A DNA stretch of 64,000 bases from DASQUK01 sp963756425 (GCA_963756425.1 CAVWNW010000012.1:1-64000), one strand, 5' to 3'. Shown: positions 9,329-19,078, counted from the first letter of the stretch. Numbers and translations: made by a program. Notes: generated by a model not told the origin, from the sequence alone.

Positions 9329-10198
9329 TTACTCGGCCAGGAAGTTCATCACCAGCTGATTGAAGTCGTCTGGGCGCTCGAGCGGCGTCACGTGTGATGA
9401 ACCGTCGCCTGTGACGATCTCGAACCGGGATCCGGGGATCCCCTCGGCCACCTCGCGCGCGACCCACGGTGGCGTCAGCAGATCCTGCTCACCGACGATC
9501 ACCAGAGTGGGAGCGGTGATGCCGCCGAGCCGATCGAGGGCGTCGAAATGCAGGTAGGCCTGAGCCTGGCGATCGTAGGCGTCAGGTTCGACTGGGTTCG
9601 GATTGCTCGCTAGCAATGCGATCGTCTCCTGCACTGCCTGCTGGTTGCGAAGGAAGTCCGAGGAGAACAGCCAGGCGAACTGCTGACCTCCGAACACCTC
9701 TCCGCTGGGGTCGTTGGCCTTGACCCAGTTCCAGATCGAGATCGGGTCGACGGCGCTCCGGGCGGGCGCCGCACCGGGACCTGCGAGCACCAGCCGATCC
9801 AGACGATCCGCATGCCGCAGCGCGAACTCCATCCCGATCATGCTTCCCATCGACAAGCCCAGCAGATGGCTGCGGTGGATATCGAGCGCGTCGAGCAGAC
9901 CGGCCACGTCGTCAGCCATGTCCGCGATGGTGTACGGGTGATCGGTTCGGGAGCTGCGGCCGGCATCGCGGTTGTCGAGGAGGACGACACGGAACCGGGT
10001 GGAAAGTACGGGGACTTGTTGGAGCGTCCACAGGGATGAGTCGTATCCGATTCCCATCACTAGGACGAGTGGAGGGCCGTCTCCGTGGATCTCGTAGAAC
10101 AGCTCCTGCCCGTTCGTGTGGACGGTTCCCGATCGCGGGACGTGCTTGATGTTCGCGGGCATCGGTTCTTCCTTCGAAGCCGTGGTTGCAATCTTCAT
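9329..10198 (-). CDS. Alpha/beta hydrolase
   Basis: The chosen start is the ATG at 10198, preceded by GAGGGG; another ATG 36 bases downstream also has a purine-rich leader. The 289-residue product has the alpha/beta-hydrolase fold: oxyanion strand LVLVMGIGYDSSLW, nucleophile elbow GLSMGSM, acid region VGEQDLLTPP and a late histidine in SSHVTPLERP. It resembles haloperoxidase/esterase-type hydrolases. It follows a 4-oxalocrotonate tautomerase homologue on the same strand, so the two may work together in breakdown of a ring-cleavage-like or ester compound (inference). Confidence 0.82.
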   Translation of the reverse strand: MKIATTASKEEPMPANIKHVPRSGTVHTNGQELFYEIHGDGPPLVLVMGIGYDSSLWTLQQVPVLSTRFRVVLLDNRDAGRSSRTDHPYTIADMADDVAGLLDALDIHRSHLLGLSMGSMIGMEFALRHADRLDRLVLAGPGAAPARSAVDPISIWNWVKANDPSGEVFGGQQFAWLFSSDFLRNQQAVQETIALLASNPNPVEPDAYDRQAQAYLHFDALDRLGGITAPTLVIVGEQDLLTPPWVAREVAEGIPGSRFEIVTGDGSSHVTPLERPDDFNQLVMNFLAE

Positions 10199-10292
10199 GA
10201 GTACCCCTCGTTCGTGTTGCGATGGTTTGGCCACCGTGTGCCGAGACGCAGCCGTGCTCGGGTGCCCGCGTCTCGGCAGGCTTGGCTTGCCG

Positions 10293-10523
10293 CTACGTCG
10301 TCGCCGGTTGTCCGGCGGCCAGGTTCTTGACGTCCGCAGTGGTGAGCGTGTTGCCCCCCATGCCCCAGTCGCCGCTGTGCACTTCGTCGATGACGCACCA
10401 CGTCACCGACCGCATGTTCTCGCCCTCGATGCTGACCATGGTCTCGGTCAGCTTCTCCACGATCTCGCGCTTCTGGGTGGCATCGAACACGCCTTCGATC
10501 AGCTTCACGTTGATGAATGGCAT
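10293..10523 (-). CDS. 4-oxalocrotonate tautomerase family protein
   Basis: A 76-residue protein starting MPFINVKLIEG. The catalytic Pro follows the initiator Met, as the family requires. An AAGGAGA ribosome site lies 9 bases before the ATG. The sequence VTWCVIDEVHSGDWGMGG is the typical conserved second half. Enzymes of this superfamily isomerise or hydrate unsaturated keto acids. The product is a little longer than classic 62-residue 4-OT. A second homologue lies at 24342-24548. It likely forms a transcription unit with the downstream hydrolase. Confidence 0.85.
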   Translation of the reverse strand: MPFINVKLIEGVFDATQKREIVEKLTETMVSIEGENMRSVTWCVIDEVHSGDWGMGGNTLTTADVKNLAAGQPATT

Positions 10524-10664
10524 TGCAGGGTCTCCTTCCGCCGCATCGACTCTCGACGTGCAATCCCAAGGCGTGAGCGACACTGTTACGGCGGTAACTC
10601 GCAGGGTTACGTTCGGCGCCGGTTGACCCGGAGCCCGATCGGTCATGGATCCGGAAGGCGTGCG

Positions 10665-12734
10665 ATGAGCGATGGCGCTGGTGTTGGCCTGCTCGAGCGC
10701 GCACGTGACGCTGCAGCTCTGGGAGACTGGCAGCGGGCGTTCGACCTGCTCATGGAGGCGGACGGGGACGGTCTCCTCGGCGCCACCGATCTGCCGGTGC
10801 TTGGTGAGGTCGCCTACGCGGCTGGCCATCTCGATGTGACCATCGAGGCGTGGGAGCGCGCTCACGCGGCGTGCATGCAGGCCGGCGACCACGTCGCGGC
10901 AGCAGGTGCAGCCGTACGCGTCGCGATGCACATACTGTTCGACACCGCTCTCATGGCACCGGTGCGCGGCTGGTTGGAGCGAGCGGAGCGGCTTCTCGAA
11001 GGTCGGGGTGAGACGCCGGCGCACGCGTGGTTCGCGGTTGTCCGCACTTACGAACGGATGCTGACTGGCGACGTGCCCGGCGCTCGGCAGTGGGCGCGCA
11101 GTGCCGTCGAGTTGGGCTCGAAGTACGACCCGGCCGCATGCGCCATCGGACGGGTAGCAGAAGCCCGGCTGCTCATCCTGGACGGCGACGTCCAGCAAGG
11201 TCTGGCGCTGCTCGACGAGGCCGGGGTGGCGACGGTCTCTGGGGACCTCGATCCGCTCTCGACAGGTGTCGTCTACTGCGAGCTCGTGTGCGCCCTGCAG
11301 GGCCTCGCCCAGTACGACGTGGCCGAGGAATGGACCGAGGCAATGGAGCGGTGGTGCGAGACAAACGCCATCGGGAGCCTCCACGGGCGCTGCCGGGTCC
11401 ACCGCGCCGAGATCCTCAGATTGCGCGGGTCGTGCAACGAGGCAGAGGCTGAGGCGCTAGTGGCCTGCGACGAACTGCGCCCCTACTTGCGACGCGAGCT
11501 CGGCTGGCCGCTCAACGAGCTCGGACGGATCCGACTGCACAAGGGAGACATCGCGGGCGCGGAACAAGCGCTGCTGGCCGCTCACCGCGCCGGGTGGGAT
11601 CCCCAACCGGGGCTCGCGCTGGTGCGTCTCGCCCAGAGCGACGTGGCCACAGCGGCCGCCTCCATACGAGACGCCCTCGAGCGACCCTTGCGGGTGCCGT
11701 CCAAGGAGCGACCACCGAACACCGACCTGCAACGCGCTCCGCTACTCGAGGCACAGGTCGAGATCGAGATCGCGGCCGGTGACATCGCCCGGGCCCGATC
11801 GGCCGCCGACGAACTGGAGCTCGTAGCCACCCGATTCGAGAGCAAAGCGCTGGTCGCCAGCGCCGCGCTTGCTCGAGGAAGGGTACGGCTCGCCGACGGC
11901 GACGCGGCGGGGGCCGAACAGTCCTTGTCCGAAGCGGTGCGACGCTGGAACGAAGTCGGCGCCCCGTACGAGGCGGCGCTCGCACGTATGAGCCTCGCCG
12001 ATGCCCATGCCGCCAGCGGCAGCGAGCACCGGGCCGTCCTAGAGCGCCAAGCGGCCCGCACGATCCTCGAAGGGATCGAAGCCGCGCCCTCGGGGCCCCC
12101 AGCACCGGACGTCGCGCACCACGACACGCCCGACGCGCACCCGGCCGAGAGCGTCAACGTCCTTCGTCGCGAGGGTGACTACTGGACGGTGATCTTCGAG
12201 GGGCACACCGTCCGGGTGCGCGACCTCAAGGGCATGCATTACCTCGCACGGCTTCTCGCCGATCCGGGCCGGGAGTTCCACGTGCTGGATCTCGTCGCCG
12301 CCGAGACCGGCAGCGCTGCCCCGGTCAACAGAAGCCCAGCCCCCCGCCTGCCACGCCCGGCATTCGGCGATGCGGGCGCGATGCTCGACGCGCGAGCCAA
12401 GGACGCGTACCGCCGCCGCCTCGCCGAGATCGACGACGACATCGACCAGGCGCACGCTCTCGGGGACGGCGAGCGGGCCGCGCAAGCAGCCGCGGAACGC
12501 GACTTCCTCGTTCAAGAACTCGCGCGCGCGGTTGGCCTGGGTGGCCGTGATCGACGAGCCGCGTCGGCGTCCGAGCGTGCTCGGGTGGCGGTGACCCGCG
12601 CGATCCGCCAGGCCATCACCCGAGTCGCTGATCACCATCCCCAGCTCGGCGTCCATCTCAACCACGCGATCCGCACCGGTGCGTACTGCGCCTACGCACC
12701 CGACCCTCGCACCCCCACCAGTTGGACGTCATGA
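10665..12734 (+). CDS. TPR-repeat protein related to large LuxR/ATPase regulators
   Basis: The chosen start is the ATG at 10665 with GGAAGG just upstream; the frame is open much further upstream across the divergent tautomerase. The 689-residue product is mostly helical repeats, and its first 450 residues align by eye with the TPR part of the LuxR regulator at 16681-18360 (shared ARERAHA-like, GRVYCSLV/GVVYCELV and RLHRA/RVHRAEIL segments). It has no LuxR helix-turn-helix. Instead the last 200 residues carry GMHYLARLLADPGREFHVLDL and a helical tail, a module seen at the C terminus of actinobacterial ATPase/TPR proteins. There is no Walker A motif. A regulatory or sensing role is inferred. Confidence 0.75.
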   Translation: MSDGAGVGLLERARDAAALGDWQRAFDLLMEADGDGLLGATDLPVLGEVAYAAGHLDVTIEAWERAHAACMQAGDHVAAAGAAVRVAMHILFDTALMAPVRGWLERAERLLEGRGETPAHAWFAVVRTYERMLTGDVPGARQWARSAVELGSKYDPAACAIGRVAEARLLILDGDVQQGLALLDEAGVATVSGDLDPLSTGVVYCELVCALQGLAQYDVAEEWTEAMERWCETNAIGSLHGRCRVHRAEILRLRGSCNEAEAEALVACDELRPYLRRELGWPLNELGRIRLHKGDIAGAEQALLAAHRAGWDPQPGLALVRLAQSDVATAAASIRDALERPLRVPSKERPPNTDLQRAPLLEAQVEIEIAAGDIARARSAADELELVATRFESKALVASAALARGRVRLADGDAAGAEQSLSEAVRRWNEVGAPYEAALARMSLADAHAASGSEHRAVLERQAARTILEGIEAAPSGPPAPDVAHHDTPDAHPAESVNVLRREGDYWTVIFEGHTVRVRDLKGMHYLARLLADPGREFHVLDLVAAETGSAAPVNRSPAPRLPRPAFGDAGAMLDARAKDAYRRRLAEIDDDIDQAHALGDGERAAQAAAERDFLVQELARAVGLGGRDRRAASASERARVAVTRAIRQAITRVADHHPQLGVHLNHAIRTGAYCAYAPDPRTPTSWTS

Positions 12735-13063
12735 CATGACGGGCAGCGGCCGCAGCTGGGACCCTTGCCTGGCAGGCCCCCAACGGTCCAGGTGAAAGAA
12801 AGCAGCACGTCCCAGATCGACGGGCCCTAGGACGCGGTCCTGGCCAAGTGGGCTCCCGATCAAGCCGAACGAGCGGCCACACCGCGCGGGCTCTCGCCGC
12901 CCGCGGTATGGCCTAAGTGCCGAAGGGCCACACTCCCGGCGATCGGGGGACACGCCTTACCGTCACGACTCCGCAGGGTGGAACGTGCGCCCGGCAGGTG
13001 CTCAATCGTGGGTTGGCGCGTTACCCAGTCGTCCCTCTGGCCAGGACGGCGTCCTCGCTTGTG
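12735..13063. other. No supported gene (about 330 bases)
   Basis: Between the end of the TPR protein and the convergent end of the nitroreductase gene. Only low-quality ORFs are present. I see no RNA gene or strong hairpin. Confidence 0.35.
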
Positions 13064-13540
13064 TCAAGCGGTCCCGTCGCGCGGTTCGAGGGCGATCGCG
13101 GGCGTCTCGGTCGACCGCCGGCTGGCGTAGCCGTCGAGCTGCGGTTCGACCGCGACCCAGCGCTGCCACAGTCGATCACGCTCCTCGCCCGCCACCGGGA
13201 GCGCGCGCACCGGGCGCGCATGCTGGCCCGCGAGGCGAACGACGGCAACCGGGTGCGCCTCGAGATTGAGCCACCACGAAGGATGGCCCTCCTGCCAGCC
13301 GTTCATCGCGAGCACGACGAGATTCGGGCCGTCTTCGACGTAGCCGATGATGGCGTTGCGTTCTTGCCCGGACTTTCGCCCAACGGTTGTGAGGCGCAGC
13401 GCGCCCCAGCCGCGCTTGTTCGACGTGGTCCACAGGAAGCGGCCGCCGCTGACCCGGTAGAGCGCTCGATGAACGCGCCAAGCCACACGCACGAACCACC
13501 GCGGCGGGACTTTCGGCGGTCGGGTTGCCTCCGTGCCCAT
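13064..13540 (-). CDS. F420/deazaflavin-dependent nitroreductase family protein
   Basis: The chosen ATG at 13540 has a GGGAGGAATCGCC leader. The 158-residue product has the DDN-like split-barrel pattern LRLTTVGRKSGQERNAII, followed by LVVLAMNGWQEGHPSWWLNLEAHP, the cofactor-binding signature of this family. These enzymes use reduced F420 or related flavins to reduce quinones and nitro compounds. A second member lies at 55192-55647. It is monocistronic here. Confidence 0.83.
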   Translation of the reverse strand: MGTEATRPPKVPPRWFVRVAWRVHRALYRVSGGRFLWTTSNKRGWGALRLTTVGRKSGQERNAIIGYVEDGPNLVVLAMNGWQEGHPSWWLNLEAHPVAVVRLAGQHARPVRALPVAGEERDRLWQRWVAVEPQLDGYASRRSTETPAIALEPRDGTA

Positions 13541-13614
13541 GGCGATTCCTCCCGAGACTGGCGCCTCTCCCCACCGTACGCAGCGGTACACCTAGGGGGA
13601 CACGCTGCGAAGGT

Positions 13615-13646
13615 CTCCACCAGCACTTGCGCGGTGCCCCCGACAG
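13615..13646. repeat. Partial copy of the tRNA-Arg flank/att sequence
   Basis: These 32 bases match 35371-35402 (the 3' flank and 3' end of tRNA-Arg) with two mismatches. The match stops exactly where the IS481-type element begins, so the copy is cut off there. It looks like a third, older integration scar of the same att sequence. Confidence 0.6.
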
Positions 13647-14885
13647 TGTGTGAGTTCAGGACATCGGCGACACGTCCGGTGATGGGTGTGTCAAGACATC
13701 GGACACACCGAGTGGTGGGGGTGCTCCGTGGACAAGGGCCGGTTCCTGATCGAGACGCACCTGCGGACGGGTCGGCCCATCGCCGAGCTGGCCGCCGCCC
13801 ACGGCGTGCACCGCAGCTGGCTCTACAAGCTCCTCGCCCGCTACCGGGCTGAGGGCGAGGCCGGGCTCGAGCCCCGCTCACGACGACCCCACACCAGCCC
13901 GCCCCGGATCGCCGGGGACTGGGAACAAGCCATCGTTGGTTTACGCAAGGAACTCACCGACCTCGGCCTCGATGCCGGCGCCGCCACGATCCAGTCCCAC
14001 CGCGCCCGCCGCCACGACACCATCCCATCAACGGCAACGATCTGGCGGGTCCTCAAGGCCCGCGGGTTCGTCACCCCCCAGCCCCACAAGCGACCCAAGA
14101 GCTCCTACAAGCGCTTCGCCGCCGAGCTCCCCAACGAGTGCTGGCAAGCCGACGTCACCCACGTCCAACTCGCCAACAGCACCTTCCTCGAAGTCCTCAA
14201 CATCATCGACGACCACAGCGGGTGGTGGGCTTTCACACGCGCCCGATGTGGCCCGCACCATGCACCGAACCGCCCAGATCCACGGCTACCCGGCCAGCTT
14301 CCTGACCGACAACGGCGCCATCTTCACCGCCAGATACCCAGGCGGCATGGCCGCCATGGACTCCGAGCTCCTGTCCCTCGGCATCGCCTCCAAGCACTCC
14401 CGCCCCTACCACCCCCAGACCTGCAGCAAGATCGAGCGCTTCCACCAGACCCTCAAGAAGTTCCTGGCCAAACAACCACCGGTCACGACCAAGAAGCAGC
14501 TGCAGCACCAACTCGACGCCTTCGGGACCTACTACAACCACACCCGACCACACCGGGCCATCGGCCGGCGCACCCCCGCCGAAGCCTTCGCCGCCCGCGC
14601 CAAGGCCTACCCGACCGGACCCCGCATCGACTGCCTCGGCTACCGCGTCCGCCACGACCGCGTCTCCAAGAACGGCAACCTCACCCTCCGCTACCGCGGC
14701 AACCTCCACCACATAGGCCTCGGCGCCGCCTACAAGGGCTGGCGCGTCATCCTCCTCGTCGCCGGACGCGACATCCGCATCATCACCCCCGACGGCACCC
14801 AACTCCGCCGCCTCACCCTCGACCCCCAAAAGGACTACCAACCCATCGCACGAACCGACGATCCGGCGCGCCTGCCCCGCCCAGT
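13647..14885 (+). mobile_element. IS481-type insertion sequence, right end missing
   Basis: The left end begins TGTGTGAGTTCAGGACATCG, and the ACATCGG unit recurs about 35 bases later, a feature of actinobacterial IS481-type ends. The transposase runs rightward. No inverted copy of the left end is found after the transposase; the sequence passes directly into the cupin gene, so the right terminus is lost. The right boundary given is where transposase similarity stops. The element has probably been immobile for some time. Confidence 0.7.
13728..14885 (+). pseudogene. IS481-family transposase, frameshifted and truncated
   Basis: The likely start is GTG at 13728 (VDKGRFLIETHL). An N-terminal helix-turn-helix (AAAHGVHRSWLYKLL) is followed by the DDE core: CWQADVTHV, NIIDDHS, then in the next frame GYPASFLTDNGAIFT and the RPYHPQT / KIERFHQTLKKFL block. 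About 8 residues that normally link DDHS to the APDV region are missing, and the frame changes near 14.23 kb. The C terminus RRLTLDPQKDYQPI runs on without its own stop. It is inactive as read. Confidence 0.8.
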
Positions 14886-14894
14886 GCCCGTCGA

Positions 14895-15254
14895 TCAGTC
14901 GTCGCCGCGGATGTGGCGGATGACGGCGGTGAACTCCTCCGTCGGCGAGAAGTCGACGTAGGCGACGTCGTCGAGCGCCAGGGGCACGTGGCCCGGCGCC
15001 CAGTAGAAGGCCTGACCCGCCTCGTACACCTCGTCGCCGGATGGCGTCCGCATGAGCAGTCGCCCCTCGAGCATGTAGCCCCAGTGCGGGCACTGGCACC
15101 GATCACCGTCGAGTCCGACTAGGGCAGGACCGAGGTCGGTGCCCTTGGCCAGCCGAATGAACGACGCCGTCATGTCGCCGACCTCGGTCGTCCGTACCTC
15201 GACGCCGTCGCCGTCAATCGCGACGGGGATCTCGGGATTGGTCAGGCAGCGCAT
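14895..15254 (-). CDS. Cupin domain protein
   Basis: A 119-residue protein; the ATG at 15254 is preceded by AGGAGACACTGTG, and an in-frame GTG lies one codon earlier. The single cupin barrel shows GYMLEGRLLMRTPSGDEVYEAGQAFYWAPGHVP. The first metal motif appears as CQCPHWGYMLEG, so a metal site built on His and Glu is possible. Its 3' end abuts the truncated transposase. It lies downstream of a P450 gene on the same strand with about 70 bases between them. Substrate unknown. Confidence 0.75.
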   Translation of the reverse strand: MRCLTNPEIPVAIDGDGVEVRTTEVGDMTASFIRLAKGTDLGPALVGLDGDRCQCPHWGYMLEGRLLMRTPSGDEVYEAGQAFYWAPGHVPLALDDVAYVDFSPTEEFTAVIRHIRGDD

Positions 15255-15322
15255 CACAGTGTCTCCTTCTGTGGTCGTCTGATCTCTCAGGCGCGTCCTG
15301 TGAACGCCGCTCCGCGTCCTAC

Positions 15323-16576
15323 TCAGGCGGTGGCCCCGCCGGTGGGGCCCGGGATCACCGGTAGCTCGGCGAGCCCCCGCAGCACCACGCCGTCGCCGTG
15401 GCTCCAGTGCAGCTCGTCGAAGGGGACGGCGATCTGCATCCTAGGGAAGCGGCGGAGCAACGAAGCGAGCGCTATGCGGGCCTCCAATCGGGCGAGGCCG
15501 GCGCCGAGGCAGTGGTGGATCCCGTGGCCGAACGCGAGGTGTCTCTGGTCCGCGCGGGTGAGGTCGAGCACGTGGGGATCGTCGAATCGGGCGGGGTCGC
15601 GGTTGGCCGCCGCGAGACCGACGAGGACCTGGCTTCCGGCCGGGATCGTCGTCCCAGCGATCTCCACGTCGTCGACGGCGTACCGGAACGTGGCATGGTG
15701 AGCGGGCGGGTCGAAGCGGAGCAGCTCCTCCACCGCCGCGGCGATGCGGTCAGGATGCGTGCGCAGGGTGGCGAGCTGATCCGGGTGGCGGTGCAGGGCA
15801 ACGACCCCGTTTCCGATGAGGTTGGTGGTGGTGTCGTGGCCGGCCACCACCAGTTGGAAGATCGTCGAGCGCAGCTCCTGCTCGCTAAGGCGCTCGTCGC
15901 CGTCCCGTGCGGCGATCAACGCGGTCACGAGGTCGTCGCGCGGGGTGTGCTGCTTGCGCACCACGAGGTCGTCGAGCATGTCGATCACGGCGGCCGCCGC
16001 CGCGACCGCACGGGTGTGCTCCGGGGCGTCGACCAGTGCGCGCAGCTCGGTCCCGAACGCCTCGCGGTCGCCGGGGGCGATGCCCAGCAGCTCGCAGATC
16101 ACGGTGAAGGGCATCGGGAACGCGAACGACGCCACGAGATCCACCGGGCGCTCCGGGTCGCTGGCGGCGATGCCGTCGAGAAGGGCGTCGACGATCGCCT
16201 CGATCCGCGGCTGCATCGACTGGACACGGCGCGGCGTGAACGCACCAGACACCAAACGCCGGAGCCGGGTGTGATCGGGCGGGTCGACGTTCAGCATGTG
16301 CCGGGCGAGCGCCGGGCCAGGCAACCCTTCGGCGACGATGTCGGCGTCGCGGGCCAGTGCCGCGTGCATGTCCTTCGAGAGCCGCTGATCATTCAGCAGC
16401 CCGCGCGCCTCGTCGTAGCCGACGACAAGCCAGGCCGCGTGGCCATCGGGGAGCTTCACGCGGTGGACGGCGCCCTGCTCGCGCAGGCGGGCCATCACGT
16501 GAAAGGGGTCGTCCTGGTCGTCAGCGCCCCAGTACGCCGGCACCACCACTGCATCGGTCATGGACGACATCGTCAT
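15323..16576 (-). CDS. Cytochrome P450
   Basis: A 417-residue soluble bacterial P450; the start could be any of three ATGs at 16576, 16570 or 16561. The I-helix oxygen-activation motif VVAGHDTTTN, the K-helix ExxR motif EELLRFDPP and the heme-cysteine loop FGHGIHHCLGAGLARLE are all intact. The DPPDHTRLRRLVSGAFTP segment is typical of class I actinobacterial enzymes fed by ferredoxin. No ferredoxin gene is adjacent. It lies 104 bases downstream of a LuxR-type regulator on the same strand, which may control it (inference). Substrate unknown. Confidence 0.9.
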   Translation of the reverse strand: MTMSSMTDAVVVPAYWGADDQDDPFHVMARLREQGAVHRVKLPDGHAAWLVVGYDEARGLLNDQRLSKDMHAALARDADIVAEGLPGPALARHMLNVDPPDHTRLRRLVSGAFTPRRVQSMQPRIEAIVDALLDGIAASDPERPVDLVASFAFPMPFTVICELLGIAPGDREAFGTELRALVDAPEHTRAVAAAAAVIDMLDDLVVRKQHTPRDDLVTALIAARDGDERLSEQELRSTIFQLVVAGHDTTTNLIGNGVVALHRHPDQLATLRTHPDRIAAAVEELLRFDPPAHHATFRYAVDDVEIAGTTIPAGSQVLVGLAAANRDPARFDDPHVLDLTRADQRHLAFGHGIHHCLGAGLARLEARIALASLLRRFPRMQIAVPFDELHWSHGDGVVLRGLAELPVIPGPTGGATA

Positions 16577-16680
16577 CTGGTGCCGGTGCCGGGTGCATCG
16601 GGCGTTCGCCGCGATCCGTCGTCGCGTGCGGTGGTGCAAACGTCCCATGCCTCGCCTCGAGATCGACGGCGGACGGGACG

Positions 16681-18360
16681 TCAGCCGCCGACGATCTGGT
16701 GTTCGAAGGCGAACGCAGTGGCCGCAGCCCGGGACGAAACACCGATCTTTCCGAAGATGTTCGACAGGTGCCGGCTGATGGTCTTGCTGCTCACGCACAG
16801 CTCGGCGCCGATCTGCTTGTTGGTCAGCCCCGCCGCCACCAAGCGGAGTACCTCGGCCTCGCGGTCCGTCAGCCCGCTCGGCAGATCGGACGATGGTCGG
16901 ACGGTCCGGAGAGCGGTGACCTCCTGCAGGTCGAGCGTGGCACCGAGCCGGGTGAACACCGACTCGGCGGCGGTGAGCGCCGCCTGTGCGCCTTCCTCGT
17001 CGCCCGCAGCCCGGCACGCCCTGGCCAGCAGCACGCGGACGTTGGCTGCCTCGTAGGGAACGTCGAGCTCGAGCCACTGCCGCACCCCCGCCCGCAGGCT
17101 CGCGTACGCGCCGGGGTCGCCAGAGGCCAGTTCGACCCGTCCGGTGGCCGACGTAGCCGCAGCAGCGAGCACAGGACTCTCGAACAAGCTGGCCGTGTCG
17201 GTCAGCTCCGCCGCCGCCCTTTGGGCACGCTCGACGTCGCCCAGCGCAACAGCCACCTGGATCTCCACGGGGAGCAGCCAGCCTCGCGCCAGGCGGTTCC
17301 AGGCGGTCTCATCGATCGCGGCCGAGATGATGACGCTGGCCACCTCGGCACGGTCCTGGGTCAGCCGGAGGAGCGCGAGGCCGGCCGCGGGCCGGGCATC
17401 GAGGGCTTCGGCCCTGGCGAACGCCTCCTCGGCCGCGTCCAGGTCGCCGCGACGCCGACAGATCTCACCCACCTCGGCATACGCGGCCGCGGCGTTCGAC
17501 ACGAAGAGGTCGTGGAGCTCGCTGCACGCCTGCCGCGCCTCGGCCTCAGCGGCCCGCCAGTCGCCGCGCCATTGCATCAGGTCCGCCCGATGAAGACGGC
17601 ACAGGCCGGGGAAGACCGTGAACGGGTGGGTGTCGGCCCACGAGCCGACCGCCTCGATCCACTCGTTGGCGCGACGGATGTCGCCGAGGTCGTGGCATGC
17701 GCTGACCAGCGAGCAGTACACCCTCCCGGTGACGAAGGGCGACAGCCGGCCCTCGATGGCGAACAACATCGCCTCATCGAGCCGTGCCAGGCCCTCGGCC
17801 GGCCTGCCCTCGTCGATGAGCAAGCGCCCGAGCGCCTGCAGCGCCTGCGACTCGAGGTCGGGCACCCGTAGCCGCTGCCCGAGGTCCATCGCCTGCTCGA
17901 CGCGGGCGGTCGCACCCGCCAGGTCACCCGCGCCGTGGGCAACCTCGGCCTCATACAGCAGCAAGTAGCCGTACTCGGCGGTCCCGCACTGGCCATTCAG
18001 CGACCGGCGGGCACGGCCCAACCAACCACTCGCGATCGCGTGCTTACCCTTGAAGGTCCAGTGGTGGAACAGCCAGACGGCGCACCTGCCGGCCTGCAGT
18101 GTGGCGCCGGCGCGGTCATAGCAGGCATGCGCCCGCTCCCGCGCCCCGATGCACTCGTCGAGGCGTCCGACCCACCACGCGGCTTCCGCCAAGGCGTCCA
18201 GCCAGTCGCCCACGAAGACGTCGTCGTCGGCCGAGCGACGCCTGTACCGCTGAAGATCGGCTGCGCCAGAAACGGCTAGCGCGTGCGCCGACGACCATTC
18301 ATGCCTCGCCAACGCTTCCTGCACCGCGGCGAGGTCACCGCGCCGAATGGCGATGTCCAT
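16681..18360 (-). CDS. TPR-containing LuxR-family transcriptional regulator
   Basis: The chosen ATG at 18360 follows AAGGGAGG. The 559-residue product is about 490 residues of TPR-like helices followed by a C-terminal LuxR/GerE helix-turn-helix: LTDREAEVLRLVAAGLTNKQIG and SSKTISRHLSNIFGKIGVSSR. There is no ATPase domain. The TPR part is homologous to the protein at 10665-12734. The neighbouring P450 and cupin genes on the same strand are likely targets or co-transcribed partners (inference). Confidence 0.85.
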   Translation of the reverse strand: MDIAIRRGDLAAVQEALARHEWSSAHALAVSGAADLQRYRRRSADDDVFVGDWLDALAEAAWWVGRLDECIGARERAHACYDRAGATLQAGRCAVWLFHHWTFKGKHAIASGWLGRARRSLNGQCGTAEYGYLLLYEAEVAHGAGDLAGATARVEQAMDLGQRLRVPDLESQALQALGRLLIDEGRPAEGLARLDEAMLFAIEGRLSPFVTGRVYCSLVSACHDLGDIRRANEWIEAVGSWADTHPFTVFPGLCRLHRADLMQWRGDWRAAEAEARQACSELHDLFVSNAAAAYAEVGEICRRRGDLDAAEEAFARAEALDARPAAGLALLRLTQDRAEVASVIISAAIDETAWNRLARGWLLPVEIQVAVALGDVERAQRAAAELTDTASLFESPVLAAAATSATGRVELASGDPGAYASLRAGVRQWLELDVPYEAANVRVLLARACRAAGDEEGAQAALTAAESVFTRLGATLDLQEVTALRTVRPSSDLPSGLTDREAEVLRLVAAGLTNKQIGAELCVSSKTISRHLSNIFGKIGVSSRAAATAFAFEHQIVGG

Positions 18361-18475
18361 TCCGGCGCCTCCCTTCCGCCGAGGCCGGTCGTTGCACGTC
18401 GCTTGCATCACATGATGGCCCAGCGAGGCCGCCGCCGTGCACCGGTACACCCCGCGCGGCCAGGTCACGAAGCTC

Positions 18476-18535
18476 CCACCAGCACTTTCGCGGTGCCCCC
18501 GGCAGGACTCGAACCTGCGGCCTACCGCTTAGGAG
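18476..18535. repeat. Left att repeat: 3' part of tRNA-Arg plus flank
   Basis: These 60 bases are identical to 35373-35432, which covers the 3' flank, T arm and anticodon-loop side of an intact tRNA-Arg. Here the 5' half of the tRNA is missing, so this is an attachment-site scar. Three short repeats just to the right (GTCCACTG at 18549 and 18558, GCCCACTG at 18568) could be integrase arm sites. Seen directly: the repeat. Inferred: it marks the far end of an integrated element. Confidence 0.8.
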
Positions 18536-19078
18536 ACCGAGACCGATCGTCCACTGCGTCCACTGGAGCCCACTGAGCTGGTTCCCGCCGGCGGGATCGT
18601 CCACGGGTATCGCTGTGTCCACCGATTGCGCTGGAGTATTGCACCTGCTCTTGCACCTGAGATCGGACATAATCAGCTCGCCGGAGCGCGATCGGCTGAT
18701 CTGGCGCCCTCGTCCGTCCGCCTGGTTCTCGTTGGGTGAGCGCTCCAGCGCCAAGGCCGGAGACGACCCACAGAAGCCCGCGGAGTCCCCAAATTTTCCG
18801 GCGAGCTAGGAGCGCTTGTTCCCTGTGTCGGTCCGAAGCCGACCACACCCTCGAACGAACCCAAAGAGGATTCGATCGGGGATGCCCAGCGGTTCGTCAC
18901 ACGACGTTCCGGCCGGTCAGGGGCCTCGGCAACCGTTAGCGCGAGTCTCGGGGAGTGCTTCGTCGGTGCGCGTTACCGCGGACGCTGGCACGGGCGGCAG
19001 CAGAGTGGCGGTGACGGGGCACTCGTCCCCAACCGATGGCGTGACGACGGCGTCGCGCGGCGTCAGGGCCCACTGGAT
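18536..19078. other. Island edge without supported gene (about 540 bases)
   Basis: Apart from the short arm-like repeats at 18549-18575 I see no gene. Several short ORFs here translate the tRNA remnant or low-complexity GC-rich DNA. Confidence 0.35.

Noticed and set aside
15398..17056. A 552-codon plus-strand ORF opposite the P450
   Set aside because: The minus-strand P450 has all signature motifs; the plus frame is compositionally biased noise.
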